Positions 25,822 through 35,470 of a DNA stretch of 64,000 nt are shown in pieces. How positions within the stretch are numbered: the stretch's first letter is position 1; each line of letters begins with the position of its first letter. The notes under the pieces were generated by a model that searched no databases, was not told the DNA's origin, and saw only the letters and a program-made list of their open reading frames with translations. This DNA is from Herpetosiphon llansteffanensis (GTDB lineage: Bacteria; Chloroflexota; Chloroflexia; Chloroflexales; Herpetosiphonaceae): assembly GCF_003205875.1 (NCBI RefSeq), contig NZ_PUBZ01000078.1, positions 58,155 to 122,154 of the forward strand, written 5' to 3'. The position numbers and the translations under genes were made by a program.

Positions 25822-27495
25822 CTATTCGGATTCTTTTCTTTTGACTATTTTTCCTGATATATGGTCAATAACACATGATTCTTTTGTATGCATAAATCTA
25901 TCATGTTCAGCAGTAAATGATATATCAAATGATTCCAAGATCTGTCTTTTTTTACCATTTAGTGTTGGATGCTCTATCGCATATTCCATAAGTTTTTCAC
26001 CCCAAGCTTCGCCTTTGCCTACCCTGAATTGATTAGAAATACTTAATGCCTTATCGAAAAACTCCTTCGCATTTGTTGAATCAGATACTATTTCTATCAA
26101 TGAATTTTTCATATCAAGGTCATTATGCAGTTCAGGAACCATACTCCATAGCACTTCAGCAAGTTCGATAATATTAAAATTTGCAACCTCAAAGTCGGGT
26201 TTAGAAACAAAGAAAAAACCTAAAAATAGCTCATCTTTAGCAGCATTACTCACAACTCGCAAGTTATCACTTCTATCACCATCAAGAGAAATAAAACTAA
26301 AGATTCTTGAATCCATATCTTGCTCTAGTGACTCTCTGAATGCTAGTGAGTTTTTTTCAATAAACCTACCTCCGAGATTTCGAATTTCTATATCTGAGAT
26401 ATCATAAATATTAACAAGTTTTTTAAGAGCTGCGTACTCTGTTTTACCCTCAACATACCAACGAAGTCTAACTCCGTAATCAAGCCTTGCTTGCTTTAAA
26501 TATTCACTTATAACTTTTCTATTATTATCAAATAAACGGCCTGATCCATATCTTGTAATCTTTACTTCTTTAGAATATGGTCCATATCTTGCATCATCTT
26601 CTTCTAATAATTCTATATTATATATATCTTCTCCTCCCCTTCGAATAATTTCTGCCATATTCCTAATACATAAGGCTCCACCTAATTTGTCTAAAGTTTT
26701 CAATCTTAATGCATCGTTACCCGACAAGCGAATAATATTATGAATTTTTACATTAGAATCAATACTTTCTACCTTTACACATATTTGTTGATGAAGCTGT
26801 TGTAGTTCTTCTAGGTTGATTCTTTCATAAGTTACCTTAGCCTCATCCCAATGATTTTGAACTTCTCTATGAAATTGATTATAACTGTATCTTACTGAAT
26901 AAGAACTTGTTCTAAAAATTTTATGAAATGCAAAAGGTTCTGCAACTATTGCTAGAGAGGCAATATTATTCCAACGATTAATGGTATAAAAGAAATCATC
27001 CTTATTAGTCCAATCAATAAATCTTGATATAAAATAATCTAATAATTTAGGATATGATTTAGATCCTAGCATCTGTATTGGTGCTATATTTAGCTTCATA
27101 CTCTGTTCTAGATGATATAAAACATAATATCTAAATGGATGAAATAGAATTTCAATGTTTGAGGATATTTTTGGCAAATTTCTAATAGCACTAGTCCAAT
27201 CTATATCAGATTTTTCTAGTACTCTACTATCAATATATATAAATTCATCATTCTCATTATTTACTAATTTCAGATTATATAAACTTAAATCTTGATTTGA
27301 TCTTATTAAATCCGCCCTTATTAAACCAAGTTGCCATAATTTGGTTATATGATCATCCCAAAAAGAGACTGATCTGTCTTTTGAGAATTTTGCAATATCT
27401 GAAGGTTTCAAAAATCCCATTTGCCATATAAAAGTTCTTTTTGCAATGAGTCTACCTATATGTTCTATATTTAAGTCAAGAATAGTGTCATTCAT
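25822..27495 (-). CDS. Orphan winged-helix / TOPRIM-domain protein in an AT-rich island
   Basis: A 557-residue protein of unknown role. Residues 30-63 (PSDIAKFSKD...LWQLGLIRADLI) look like a winged-helix DNA-binding segment. Residues 345-440 form a TOPRIM-like domain with the acidic signature VEGKTE (348-353) and DGDRSD (405-410), followed by KPDFEVANF (432-440), as in OLD-like and other defence-linked TOPRIM nucleases (family knowledge). Base composition is far more AT-rich than any neighbour and the codons end mostly in A/T, pointing to horizontal transfer. GAGGTG lies upstream of the ATG. It has no operon partner and is bracketed by direct copies of intergenic repeats. A defence or nuclease role is an inference. 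Confidence 0.65.
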   Translation of the reverse strand: MNDTILDLNIEHIGRLIAKRTFIWQMGFLKPSDIAKFSKDRSVSFWDDHITKLWQLGLIRADLIRSNQDLSLYNLKLVNNENDEFIYIDSRVLEKSDIDWTSAIRNLPKISSNIEILFHPFRYYVLYHLEQSMKLNIAPIQMLGSKSYPKLLDYFISRFIDWTNKDDFFYTINRWNNIASLAIVAEPFAFHKIFRTSSYSVRYSYNQFHREVQNHWDEAKVTYERINLEELQQLHQQICVKVESIDSNVKIHNIIRLSGNDALRLKTLDKLGGALCIRNMAEIIRRGGEDIYNIELLEEDDARYGPYSKEVKITRYGSGRLFDNNRKVISEYLKQARLDYGVRLRWYVEGKTEYAALKKLVNIYDISDIEIRNLGGRFIEKNSLAFRESLEQDMDSRIFSFISLDGDRSDNLRVVSNAAKDELFLGFFFVSKPDFEVANFNIIELAEVLWSMVPELHNDLDMKNSLIEIVSDSTNAKEFFDKALSISNQFRVGKGEAWGEKLMEYAIEHPTLNGKKRQILESFDISFTAEHDRFMHTKESCVIDHISGKIVKRKESE

Positions 27496-28033
27496 CTTTT
27501 CACCTCAAAAAGCTAATTAATCGGATTGATCAATTTTATAAGGGACAACGTACAAGATACCTCAAATTTCTTTATAGCTAACACAAATTATGCCCATTCT
27601 AATACAAAAACTAAGAAAACAAAATCCTTATAATTGAATCATTTTATACATTTCTAGAATCTAGTCTAAATCTCTGCGCCCCTGCGTTTTTTAGATTGAT
27701 CCACGAAGAGCACGAAGGTACATAAAGCATGGAAACCGCGAAGGACGCGAAGAGCGCGAAGGAGCGAGGAGTCAGGATTCAGGGACGAGGGGTCAGTTTT
27801 AAGTTAGCGCGCCCAATCAGCAATCCCGATTCCTGATCGCTAGCCCCTGACCCCTAAATCATCTCTGCGCCTCTGCGTTAAACATCTGATCCACGAAGCC
27901 TGGAAACCGCGAAGAACGCGAAGAGCGCAAAGAACAATTTTTAGCCACAGATTGGCACCGATTCTTCCGATAGCCTATAGCCAAAAGCCCACAGCCGAGA
28001 GGCTGATCCTTTTTTGACTTTTGATTTTTGATT
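27496..28033. repeat. AT-rich upstream region and repeat-filled right flank of the TOPRIM gene
   Basis: 27496-27660 is AT-rich and probably holds the TOPRIM gene promoter. 27678-28033 is packed with the same repeats as the left flank (25521-25656), in the same orientation, plus TCAGGATTCAGGGACGAGGG and CTGACCCCTAAATC words and a GTTCTATATTCTTTGCTC block running into the end of the ComEC gene. No ORF is credible. Confidence 0.8.
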
Positions 28034-29509
28034 TTAACTCCTATGTTCTATATTCTTTGCTCTCTGTTCTACATACAGCCATAGGCCAAAACTCAGGCCA
28101 TAGGCCAGCAACAGCCAGATACTGCTAAATTGGGGGATTTCGACGGCGGCCCAAGGCAAATCGCCGAGCCATTCGGCAACCCGCACCACCCAGGTTAAGG
28201 CAGCCCAAGTAATTGGTAAGGCCAAGAAGGCTAACCAGCGCCCAAACAGACCCAAACAGGCCAATACCGCGCCGCTAGCCATAATTAAAGGCACAACAGG
28301 CACAATCAACACATTCGCCACTGGTGCAATCAACGAGAGATTGCCAAAGTGATACAAAATAATCGGCAAGGCCCAAACTTGAGCTGCTAACGTCGCGGTC
28401 AACGGCTCGATCATCCATTCGAGCCAGCGCCAACGCAACCACAAGCGCAATTTGGCCTCAATTGGCTTGCCCCACGCAAACAAACTAGCTGTCGCCAAGG
28501 CCGAAAGTTGAAACCCCAAATCCCACAAGGCCTGCGGATCAATCAAGGTCATCAGCCAGATTGCGGCGGCCAAGGCGGCCCAAGCATCGGCTTTGCGGCC
28601 AAGCGGCTGAGCCAGCGCCACAATCGCGCCCATCAAGGCAGCCCGCACCACCGCGCCACTCGCCCCAACAAAGGCCACATAGACCACAATTGCGCCAAGC
28701 GCCAAGCCAGTAGCATGGCGTTGATTGAGCTTGAGTGCCCTGCCCAAGCCCAAAAGTGAGGCCACCACAATCGTAATATTCCAGCCTGAGATCACCAGAA
28801 TATGCGAAAGCCCTGTGCGATTGAAGGTTTCCCAAACTGGTTTGGGCACGCTGCTTTTGACCCCAAGCAACATGCCAACCAAAACCGCTGCTTGGGGTTG
28901 AGGCAGAGTTTGGTTGATGATTGTTTGCGTGCGATTTTTCAGCGTCAGCAAGCGTTGATACGGTGATTTAGCGGCAGGCAAAGCTTGTTCAAGCAGCGCA
29001 GGCTCAAGCATGGCATAGATCGAGCGGCGACGCAGATAGGCGGCGTAATCGAAGTTTGGGCTTGAGCTTGGCGTGATGATTGTGCCGCTCACCAGCAAGC
29101 GTTCGCCGTTGCTGCGTGGCGGCTCTGCTGGCAGGATTAGCATAATCTGGCCTGAGGTTGCGACCCGTTGCTGCTTGGCTTCGTAGGCCTGAACTTCAAG
29201 CACAATTCGTTGTTGCTGCGGAGTCCATTGCGGCTCGCCAACAATCACCCCTTCTAAACGAGTCGTCAAACCAATCTGTTGACGAATATCGTCAGAATTG
29301 ACCAAATTTTGACTGAGCAACATTCGGCCTACCCCTAGCATAGTACCGGCATATATTGCTATCAGCATAATTCGCCATGATTTGCGGATATAGAAAATAA
29401 TTAAAATAATTGATAGTGACGCAATAAAATATAGATACCACGCTAGTTGAATCCTATCAGTTAACCACAGCCCTATAGCCCATCCGAGCGTAAAACAGCA
29501 AAATCGCAT
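28034..29509 (-). CDS. comEC: ComEC/Rec2-type DNA-uptake channel lacking the metallo-beta-lactamase domain
   Basis: A 491-residue polytopic membrane protein with the DUF4131 N-terminal region, an OB-like segment (RLEGVIVGEPQWTPQQQRI), and the competence domain (GLSHILVISGWNITIVVASL, then GASGAVVRAALMG, DLGFQLSALATASL). ComEC normally carries DNA across the membrane in transformation. The C-terminal metallo-beta-lactamase domain found in many homologues is absent: the ORF stops soon after the last helix, inside a dispersed repeat block (28038-28072). The start is the ATG at 29509, with GGAGG seven bases upstream; a TTG at 29515 is less likely. Confidence 0.88.
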   Translation of the reverse strand: MRFCCFTLGWAIGLWLTDRIQLAWYLYFIASLSIILIIFYIRKSWRIMLIAIYAGTMLGVGRMLLSQNLVNSDDIRQQIGLTTRLEGVIVGEPQWTPQQQRIVLEVQAYEAKQQRVATSGQIMLILPAEPPRSNGERLLVSGTIITPSSSPNFDYAAYLRRRSIYAMLEPALLEQALPAAKSPYQRLLTLKNRTQTIINQTLPQPQAAVLVGMLLGVKSSVPKPVWETFNRTGLSHILVISGWNITIVVASLLGLGRALKLNQRHATGLALGAIVVYVAFVGASGAVVRAALMGAIVALAQPLGRKADAWAALAAAIWLMTLIDPQALWDLGFQLSALATASLFAWGKPIEAKLRLWLRWRWLEWMIEPLTATLAAQVWALPIILYHFGNLSLIAPVANVLIVPVVPLIMASGAVLACLGLFGRWLAFLALPITWAALTWVVRVAEWLGDLPWAAVEIPQFSSIWLLLAYGLSFGLWLYVEQRAKNIEHRS

Positions 29510-29515
29510 ATGCAA

Positions 29516-30012
29516 ACCTCCAAATAATGCTGTTTTTTTAGAGCCGCAAACTACTAAAAATCCCCCATGTCACTATTGTCACTGGATGGTGGTGAAAAAT
29601 AGTAAAATTGTTTTTATCCCTTTGGAGTGGCCTAAAAATAGTTAAAAATTAGTTGAAACAACGTATCAACAATCTTGCATATTGAAATAGGGCGTGGTAT
29701 TGTTCTCCTGCGCAAATAGTACTATTCAAGCAACCCAAGATTCAGACCCTTCGATAAGCGCCATGAGCATTGATAATGCTCCAGCTTTGGCCAACTGAGA
29801 TTTCTAGCATGTAATCGCCCGATTGCATCAGAGAAATCTGTGCCAGACCTGTCGCGGCTCTGCAATTTCGTGCTTGGCAGCCAATAACGCTCGTTAGCGG
29901 TATGCCAACTGTATGACTATTTTCGTCAGTTTTGAGTGTTGTTATGTTACAACGTTGGCTGATGAACTGGTTATTCTCGAAATCCCTACAATTGCGGAGG
30001 TTATAATTCTTT
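29516..30012. other. Long intergenic region between comEC and the M4 protease
   Basis: About 500 bp, AT-rich at the left. A perfect GAGCATTGATAATGCTC hairpin lies at about 29767-29783, and a short TTGT/ACAA inverted repeat lies near 29939-29952. On the minus strand, about 30 codons ending near 29742 read protein-like (SGDYMLEISVGQSWSI), which may be the remnant of a lost gene, but no start or family is recognisable. GCGGAGG at 29994-30000 is the SD of the protease gene. Confidence 0.35.
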
Positions 30013-31611
30013 ATGGTTCGCAAACGTTTAATCACTCTTGCTGCCTTGTTCGGTTTAGTTGGGGCTGTTTTTGGTTCGGTTGCCAGTACTGGCGCTCAAG
30101 ATTATGGCAACGTTCGCGGTCAATTGATCCGTAGCTATCGTGAAGCCGAAGCCAAAGGCGTACGCCCAGATTGGGTAACCGCCGTAGTTGATACGAGTTT
30201 GAATCACTTCTCAGCCAAAGGTGCCAACAGCAGTAACTTGCAACTGCGTGGCGTTGATCAAGATGATTTGGGCACGAACGTACGCCTCGATCAAACCTAC
30301 GCTGGCTTGCCAGTTTTTGGTGGCCAAGTGATTGCACACCTCGATACCAAGGGCAATGTAACGCAAGAAAGTGGCGAACTCTTCGCGGTTGAAGGGATTG
30401 ATCCAACTGCTAAATTAAGCTCAGCAGAAGCAATCAAAATTGCTCAAAGCCAAGTTAAATATGATTTCGGCGCTACCCGATCTGGTGGCGTAGAAACCAG
30501 CAGCGAACTCAAAATTCTGCCTCGCGAAGGCAAAGATTCAGTGATCGTCTTCCAAGTGAGCTTACACATTGAAGATGGTAGCGCCGCAACCGCCCACCAC
30601 GAGTTCTTCATCAATGCCCAAACCGGCGAAACCGAGTTGTATTACAACGATATGGATGGCGTTAACGCTACTGGCACAGGCAAGAGCTTGTACAGCGGCA
30701 ATGTCTCAATTACCACCGATTTGGTGAGTGGAGTCTACAATCTGCGCGATAACTCACGCGGCGGCATGTACACCACCAACATGAACAATCGCACCACTGG
30801 CGGCAGCGTCTTCACTGATGCTGATAACATTTGGGGCACAAACACCACTGCTAGCGTCCAAAGCGCAGGCGTTGATGCTCACTATGGCGCACAACTGACC
30901 TGGGACTATTATCTGAATAGCTTTGGCCGGCGCGGCATCGATGGCAATGGCTTCCGCGTATTGAGCCGCGTCCACTATGGCAATCGCTACAACAACGCCT
31001 TCTGGAATGGCTCAAGCATGACCTATGGCGATGGCGATGGTAGCACCTTCCGCCCATTGGTTTCGCTCGACGTTGCAGGCCACGAAATTACCCACGGTTT
31101 GACCGAAAAAACCGCTGGTCTGATTTATAGCAATGAGTCGGGTGCTTCCAACGAATCGTTCTCGGATATTTTCGGCACGATGGTGGAATATAGCAGCGGC
31201 ACTGGCGATTATCTGATCGGCGAAGACATCTATACCCCAGCTACCGCTGGCGATGCCTTGCGCAATATGTCGAACCCAGCAGCCGAGGGCGACCCCGACC
31301 ACTACAGCAAGCGCTACACTGGCACTGGCGATAATGGCGGCGTGCACATCAATAGCGGGATTCAAAACCAAGTCTTCTATCTCTTGGCCCAAGGTGGCAC
31401 CAACCGCACCTCAGGCCAAGCAGTCACCGGCATTGGCCGACCAAAAGCAGCTGCGATCTTCTATCGCGCCTTGACGGTCTACTTGACCCCAAGCTCAAAC
31501 TTCAAGGCCGTGCGCACCGCGACCCTCAACGCTGCCCGCGACCTCTATGGTGCAAGCAGCGCTGAATACAACGCAACCGCCCAAGCATGGACGGCCTGTG
31601 GCGTTCAATAA
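30013..31611 (+). CDS. Secreted M4-family metalloprotease (thermolysin-like)
   Basis: A 532-residue preproprotein: signal peptide 1-28 (cleavage near STGAQ), an N-terminal FTP/PepSY propeptide (about 55-215), and the M4 catalytic domain with the zinc site HEITH (357-361) and the third ligand in NESFSDIFG (Glu381). The C-terminal active-site His region DPDHYSKRYTGTGDNGGVHINSGIQNQVFY is intact. It is expected to be an active extracellular endopeptidase, in keeping with a predatory or saprophytic life. GGAGG precedes the ATG, and a strong terminator follows. Confidence 0.97.
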   Translation: MVRKRLITLAALFGLVGAVFGSVASTGAQDYGNVRGQLIRSYREAEAKGVRPDWVTAVVDTSLNHFSAKGANSSNLQLRGVDQDDLGTNVRLDQTYAGLPVFGGQVIAHLDTKGNVTQESGELFAVEGIDPTAKLSSAEAIKIAQSQVKYDFGATRSGGVETSSELKILPREGKDSVIVFQVSLHIEDGSAATAHHEFFINAQTGETELYYNDMDGVNATGTGKSLYSGNVSITTDLVSGVYNLRDNSRGGMYTTNMNNRTTGGSVFTDADNIWGTNTTASVQSAGVDAHYGAQLTWDYYLNSFGRRGIDGNGFRVLSRVHYGNRYNNAFWNGSSMTYGDGDGSTFRPLVSLDVAGHEITHGLTEKTAGLIYSNESGASNESFSDIFGTMVEYSSGTGDYLIGEDIYTPATAGDALRNMSNPAAEGDPDHYSKRYTGTGDNGGVHINSGIQNQVFYLLAQGGTNRTSGQAVTGIGRPKAAAIFYRALTVYLTPSSNFKAVRTATLNAARDLYGASSAEYNATAQAWTACGVQ

Positions 31612-31636
31612 GCGCTAATCCAATCTCGTTTCCAAG

Positions 31637-31667
31637 CACACGCTCCATCAGGGGCGTGTGTTTTTTT
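31637..31667 (+). terminator. Intrinsic terminator of the M4 protease gene
   Basis: A 7-bp stem, CACACGC (31637-31643) with GCGTGTG (31654-31660), is followed by seven T residues. Confidence 0.9.
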
Positions 31668-31798
31668 AGCAATCAAGCGGCTGTAGCAAGCCAATTTCCA
31701 CGATTGAGCCAGAGCCTTTAGAATTCAAATAATCGCCAACTCGCCCAATTGTGCTACACTGCCTAGCAGGAACCATTCTGTTTGCTATGAGGAACTGT

Positions 31799-32638
31799 AT
31801 GCGCCGTTTTTGGATTGCGATCATCACATTAATGCTGCTGCTGAGTGGCTGCGAGGCTCAGCAATTTTTGGCTACGCCAAAGCCAACCAAGCCCAATAGC
31901 TCAAATCAACCGCAAGCTGATGTTAATCACATGGCGTTGGGCAATCCCAGTGGAGCGTTGCCCGAAACCAGCAGCAGCAACAACTATCTGATGCAGCGAG
32001 CGGAATATAGTTTGGCCTACAATCGCAAGCTCAACATTCTCAATTGGGTCAGTTGGCATTTGGATATTGCTGATTTGGGCAACACCGACCGCAGCCAATT
32101 CACCACCGACCCCGATTTACCCGAAGGCTGGTATCGCGTCAAACCCAGCGACTACACTAATAGCGGCTATGATCGTGGGCATATGTTGCCATCAGCCGAT
32201 CGCACCGCCTCGGAAAGCATCAATCGTTCGGTCTTTTATATGACCAACATCGTGCCCCAAGCGCCAGACAACAACCAAGGCCCATGGAAAGAATTCGAAG
32301 ATTATTGCCGTGATTTGGTGCGCGATGGCAAGCAATTGTATTTAATCGCTGGCCCCGAAGGCTCCGATGGCAGCATTGGCGATCCCAAAATTCGCGTGCC
32401 CAAGTATGTTTGGAAGATTGCGCTAGTGCTTGATGCCAACGCCCAAGTGAGCGATATCAACGCCAACACCGAGGTTATTGCACTACGCATGCCCAACCGC
32501 GATGGCATTCGCGATAAAGATTGGCGCGAGTATATCGTTTCGGTCGCCACCATCGAGGAAAAAACTGGCTATACCTTTTTTACCAATGTGAGCGCTGAAC
32601 TGCAAGCGAGCTTGAAGCAAAAAGTTGCCACCCCGTAG
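31799..32638 (+). CDS. Lipid-anchored DNA/RNA non-specific endonuclease (NucA type)
   Basis: A 279-residue beta-beta-alpha-Me nuclease with the catalytic motif DRGHMLPSADRT (DRGH at 125-128) and the metal-ligand region FYMTNIVPQAPDNNQGPW. The lipobox LLSGC (14-18) predicts a membrane-anchored lipoprotein that digests extracellular nucleic acid. I chose the ATG at 31799, preceded by GAGGA; upstream in-frame ATGs at 31751 and 31787 would hide the signal peptide. Its position after a secreted protease suits a nutrient-scavenging role. Confidence 0.93.
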   Translation: MRRFWIAIITLMLLLSGCEAQQFLATPKPTKPNSSNQPQADVNHMALGNPSGALPETSSSNNYLMQRAEYSLAYNRKLNILNWVSWHLDIADLGNTDRSQFTTDPDLPEGWYRVKPSDYTNSGYDRGHMLPSADRTASESINRSVFYMTNIVPQAPDNNQGPWKEFEDYCRDLVRDGKQLYLIAGPEGSDGSIGDPKIRVPKYVWKIALVLDANAQVSDINANTEVIALRMPNRDGIRDKDWREYIVSVATIEEKTGYTFFTNVSAELQASLKQKVATP

Positions 32639-32658
32639 AGTTGATTTCCTCACCACCG

Positions 32659-32690
32659 ATCCCCTCGTTCATGGATGTGCGCGAGGGGAT
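32659..32690 (+). terminator. Candidate terminator after the nuclease gene
   Basis: A perfect 9-bp stem, ATCCCCTCG (32659-32667) with CGAGGGGAT (32682-32690), is followed by TTCTCC. The T tract is weak. Confidence 0.5.
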
Positions 32691-32846
32691 TTCTCCACAG
32701 CCCAAGCATCCGCAAAATTAAGGTAGTCAGCAAATATGCTTCGTTGCAGCGCTATTGCTGCATTCCTGCAATGATGTTGCAACTCCAGCCAAGAGGCTCC
32801 AGCTATACTCTCCCTATCGTTTGATTATTCAATCTAGGGGGATTCA

Positions 32847-33233
32847 ATGCTGTTTCATTCCAACATCTTCATGCGTTGGCTGATTGCCCTCGTAGTGCTG
32901 ATCAGCATTAGCGCTTGTGGCGAGCCAGCCAAACCACAATTAGCGGTAACTTCTATGGGATCAGGATTTTTAGTCGTCGATGCTGATACACAAGCACCAA
33001 TTACCAATGCAAAGCTTTATATTGACCCATTGGAAACAGATATCGATGACATTCACGTCATGGTAAACAAAGGAGAGTCAGTTTCCCATGCACGGGTCTA
33101 TCGCCAGCCATTCTTCTCAAGTAGCGATAATAAAGGCTTCGTTGCGTCTACAATCAAAATGGGGACCAACTTTATCCTCATAACTGCGCCAGGTTATGAA
33201 CCACGAGAAATACTTATTATGGCTGATCCCTAA
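32847..33233 (+). CDS. Small hypothetical lipoprotein
   Basis: A 128-residue protein with a signal peptide and lipobox (ISISAC, Cys24), followed by a short beta-rich domain: VVDADTQAPITNAKLYIDP resembles carboxypeptidase-regulatory-like folds. The C-terminal ITAPGYEPREI is also typical of such folds. TAGGGGGA precedes the ATG. Function unknown. Confidence 0.7.
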   Translation: MLFHSNIFMRWLIALVVLISISACGEPAKPQLAVTSMGSGFLVVDADTQAPITNAKLYIDPLETDIDDIHVMVNKGESVSHARVYRQPFFSSSDNKGFVASTIKMGTNFILITAPGYEPREILIMADP

Positions 33234-33338
33234 ATAATCCAAGCTACGGATCAAACGTGAACATGAAATGAATTGCGGGCAAGCTCTTACGCACAACAGA
33301 ACAAGGGCTTGCCTGCAACTCTTCAGCAATCGATGCTC

Positions 33339-34346
33339 TTAGCGGGCAAGCGGCGGTACGGCCAAGCGAATCACATAATCGTTGCCGTCAACGCCCGTAT
33401 CCGCAGGGTCATACCAAATCACCGCAAGCTCGCTACCATCCGGCGACCAGACGGGCCATTGATAGCGTCCCTCTGGGGTCAATTGCAAGCGATCGCCGGT
33501 CTGCGAATCGACCAACCACACAATATCGCGACTGCCATTGAAACGCGCCACAATCACCAACCAGCGCCCATTCGGCGACCATTGGAGGCCAGCAACTCCA
33601 TAGGCATCGGCAAGGATCATGCGTCGATTGCCGCCATCGGCATCCATCAGGTACAAGTTGGCTGGTTTGGTCAACGCTCCAGGCACCGAGCCACTGCCAA
33701 CGCTTGGCTTGCCAAAAAAGGCAATCGTTGCGCCATCAGGCGACCATGCAAAATATTGCGCCACCGCCACCCCCAGATCGAGCGGCTGCAAGCCAGCAGC
33801 GGCAGTCCACCAATAATACTGTGAGCCGAGATATTGCCTATCGGTGATCAACGCCCGATCGAGCGTGGGCGACCACACCACCGCACTATGCATCATCACA
33901 TCACGCGGTAATGAGGCGGGCAGCAGCGTGGTTAATTGCTCGGTCATCGGATCAAATTGGACATATTGATTGGTATCTTTGAGCGGGCCATTCAGCTCGA
34001 ACATATCGGTACTATACCGCAAGCCAAGTTTTCCGTTAGGCAAGCGCTGGGGATAATAGTGAAACGTAACATCAGCATCGGTTGCATCGGGAATCGCAAC
34101 AGGATCGCCTATTTCCAGGTTATCGGTCAGCCAAAAAAAACGATGGCCTGAACTTGCTGTCGCAACATCAGCCTGAACGATTAACCCTTGGTCAAGCCAA
34201 GCTAAGTTGTTATATTTGCCAGATTGCACCGTGGGAATGGTTAATGGCTGTGGTGTGGCGGGCAGAATTTTGGTACTTGGTTTCACGGTAGCACATCCCT
34301 TTATCAGTCCTAATACTATCAAGAGCATTACAAAGCGCTGTTTCAT
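33339..34346 (-). CDS. TolB/WD40-like beta-propeller protein, copy 2 of a tandem duplication
   Basis: A 335-residue secreted or membrane-tethered protein with a hydrophobic N-terminus (residues 1-17) ending in IKGC, a non-ideal lipobox because of the Lys. At least three propeller-type blades are visible by the repeated WSPDG/WSPNG motif (FAWSPDGATIAFF, LQWSPNGRWLVIV, PVWSPDGSELAVI). It is about 94% identical to the protein from 34463-35470 (about 19 differences). The ATG at 34346 matches the start of the sister copy. It is the distal copy, separated from the first by 116 bp. Confidence 0.85.
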   Translation of the reverse strand: MKQRFVMLLIVLGLIKGCATVKPSTKILPATPQPLTIPTVQSGKYNNLAWLDQGLIVQADVATASSGHRFFWLTDNLEIGDPVAIPDATDADVTFHYYPQRLPNGKLGLRYSTDMFELNGPLKDTNQYVQFDPMTEQLTTLLPASLPRDVMMHSAVVWSPTLDRALITDRQYLGSQYYWWTAAAGLQPLDLGVAVAQYFAWSPDGATIAFFGKPSVGSGSVPGALTKPANLYLMDADGGNRRMILADAYGVAGLQWSPNGRWLVIVARFNGSRDIVWLVDSQTGDRLQLTPEGRYQWPVWSPDGSELAVIWYDPADTGVDGNDYVIRLAVPPLAR

Positions 34347-34462
34347 TTGGCAATCCTTCAACCTCATCCTGGAATCTACCGCAGCCTGAACCCGCTTCAA
34401 TCCGATGATTTACCCTTGCGCTACTCCACTCCTTATTGTTTATTCTTCAGCAGTCGATGCTC

Positions 34463-35470
34463 TTAGCGGGCAAGCGGCGGCACCGCCAAGAGAATCACAT
34501 AATCGTTGCCTTCAACGCCCGTATCCGCAGGGTCATACCAAATCACCGCAAGCTCGCTACCATCCGGCGACCAGACGGGCCATTGATAGCGTCCCTCTGG
34601 GGTCAATTGCAAGCGATCGCCAGTCTGCGAATCGACCAACCACACAATATCGCGACTGCCATTGAAGCGCGCCACAATCACCAACCAGCGCCCATTCGGC
34701 GACCATTGGAGGCCAGCAACTCCATAGGCATCGGCAAGGATCATGCGTCGATTGCCGCCATCGGCATCCATCAGGTACAAGTTGGCTGGTTTGGTCAACG
34801 CTCCAGGCACCGAGCCACTGCCAACGCTTGGCTTGCCAAAAAAGGCAATCGTTGTCCCATCGGGCGACCATGCAAAATATTGGGCCACCGCCACCCCCAG
34901 ATCGAGCGGCTGCAAGCCAGTAGCGGCAGTCCACCAATAAAAATGCGATTCGAGATATTCCCCATCGGTGATCAACGCCCGATCGAGTGTGGGCGACCAC
35001 ACCACGTCACTATTTTTCATGACTTCACGCGGCAATGAGGCTGGCAGCAGCGTGGTTAATTGTTCGGTCGTCGGGTCAAATTGGACATATTGATTGGTAT
35101 CTTTGGGAGGTCCATTTAGCTCGAACATATCGGTACTATACCGCAAGCCAAGTTTTCCGTTAGGCAAGCGCTGGGGATAATAGTGAAATGTAACATCAGC
35201 ATCAGTTGCATCGGGAATCGCAACAGGATCGCCTATTTCCAGGTTATCGGTCAGCCAAAAAAAACGATGGGCCGAACTTGCTGTCGCAACATCAGCCTGA
35301 ACGATTAACCCTTGGTCAAGCCAAACTAAGTTGTTATATTTGCCAGATTGCACCGCAGGAATGGTTAATGGCTGTGGTGTGGCGGGCAGAATTTTGGTAC
35401 TTGGTTTCACGGTAGCACATCCCTTTATCAGTCCTAATACTATCAAGAGCATCGCAAAGCGCTGTTTCAT
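34463..35470 (-). CDS. TolB/WD40-like beta-propeller protein, copy 1 of a tandem duplication
   Basis: A 335-residue beta-propeller protein, the sister of 33339-34346, with the same N-terminal hydrophobic segment, IKGC and WSPDG blades. It follows the WXG100-type gene with an ATGA overlap (stop 35467-35469, start 35468-35470), so it is translationally coupled to that gene. This makes it likely the original copy; the duplicated unit begins within the last codons of the WXG100 gene. Its role may be to partner or anchor the WXG100 protein (inference). Confidence 0.85.
   Translation of the reverse strand: MKQRFAMLLIVLGLIKGCATVKPSTKILPATPQPLTIPAVQSGKYNNLVWLDQGLIVQADVATASSAHRFFWLTDNLEIGDPVAIPDATDADVTFHYYPQRLPNGKLGLRYSTDMFELNGPPKDTNQYVQFDPTTEQLTTLLPASLPREVMKNSDVVWSPTLDRALITDGEYLESHFYWWTAATGLQPLDLGVAVAQYFAWSPDGTTIAFFGKPSVGSGSVPGALTKPANLYLMDADGGNRRMILADAYGVAGLQWSPNGRWLVIVARFNGSRDIVWLVDSQTGDRLQLTPEGRYQWPVWSPDGSELAVIWYDPADTGVEGNDYVILLAVPPLAR

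Noticed and set aside
25521..27982. CRISPR-like array in the repeated gaps
   Set aside because: Repeats differ in length, spacing and sequence and no cas genes are near; these are dispersed intergenic repeats.
29742..30035. 97-codon minus-strand ORF upstream of the M4 protease
   Set aside because: It overlaps the protease start and its SD, has no SD of its own and no recognisable domain; only its last 30 codons look protein-like.
33339..35470. Duplication as assembly artefact
   Set aside because: The copies differ at about 19 residues and have distinct flanks, so they are real separate genes.
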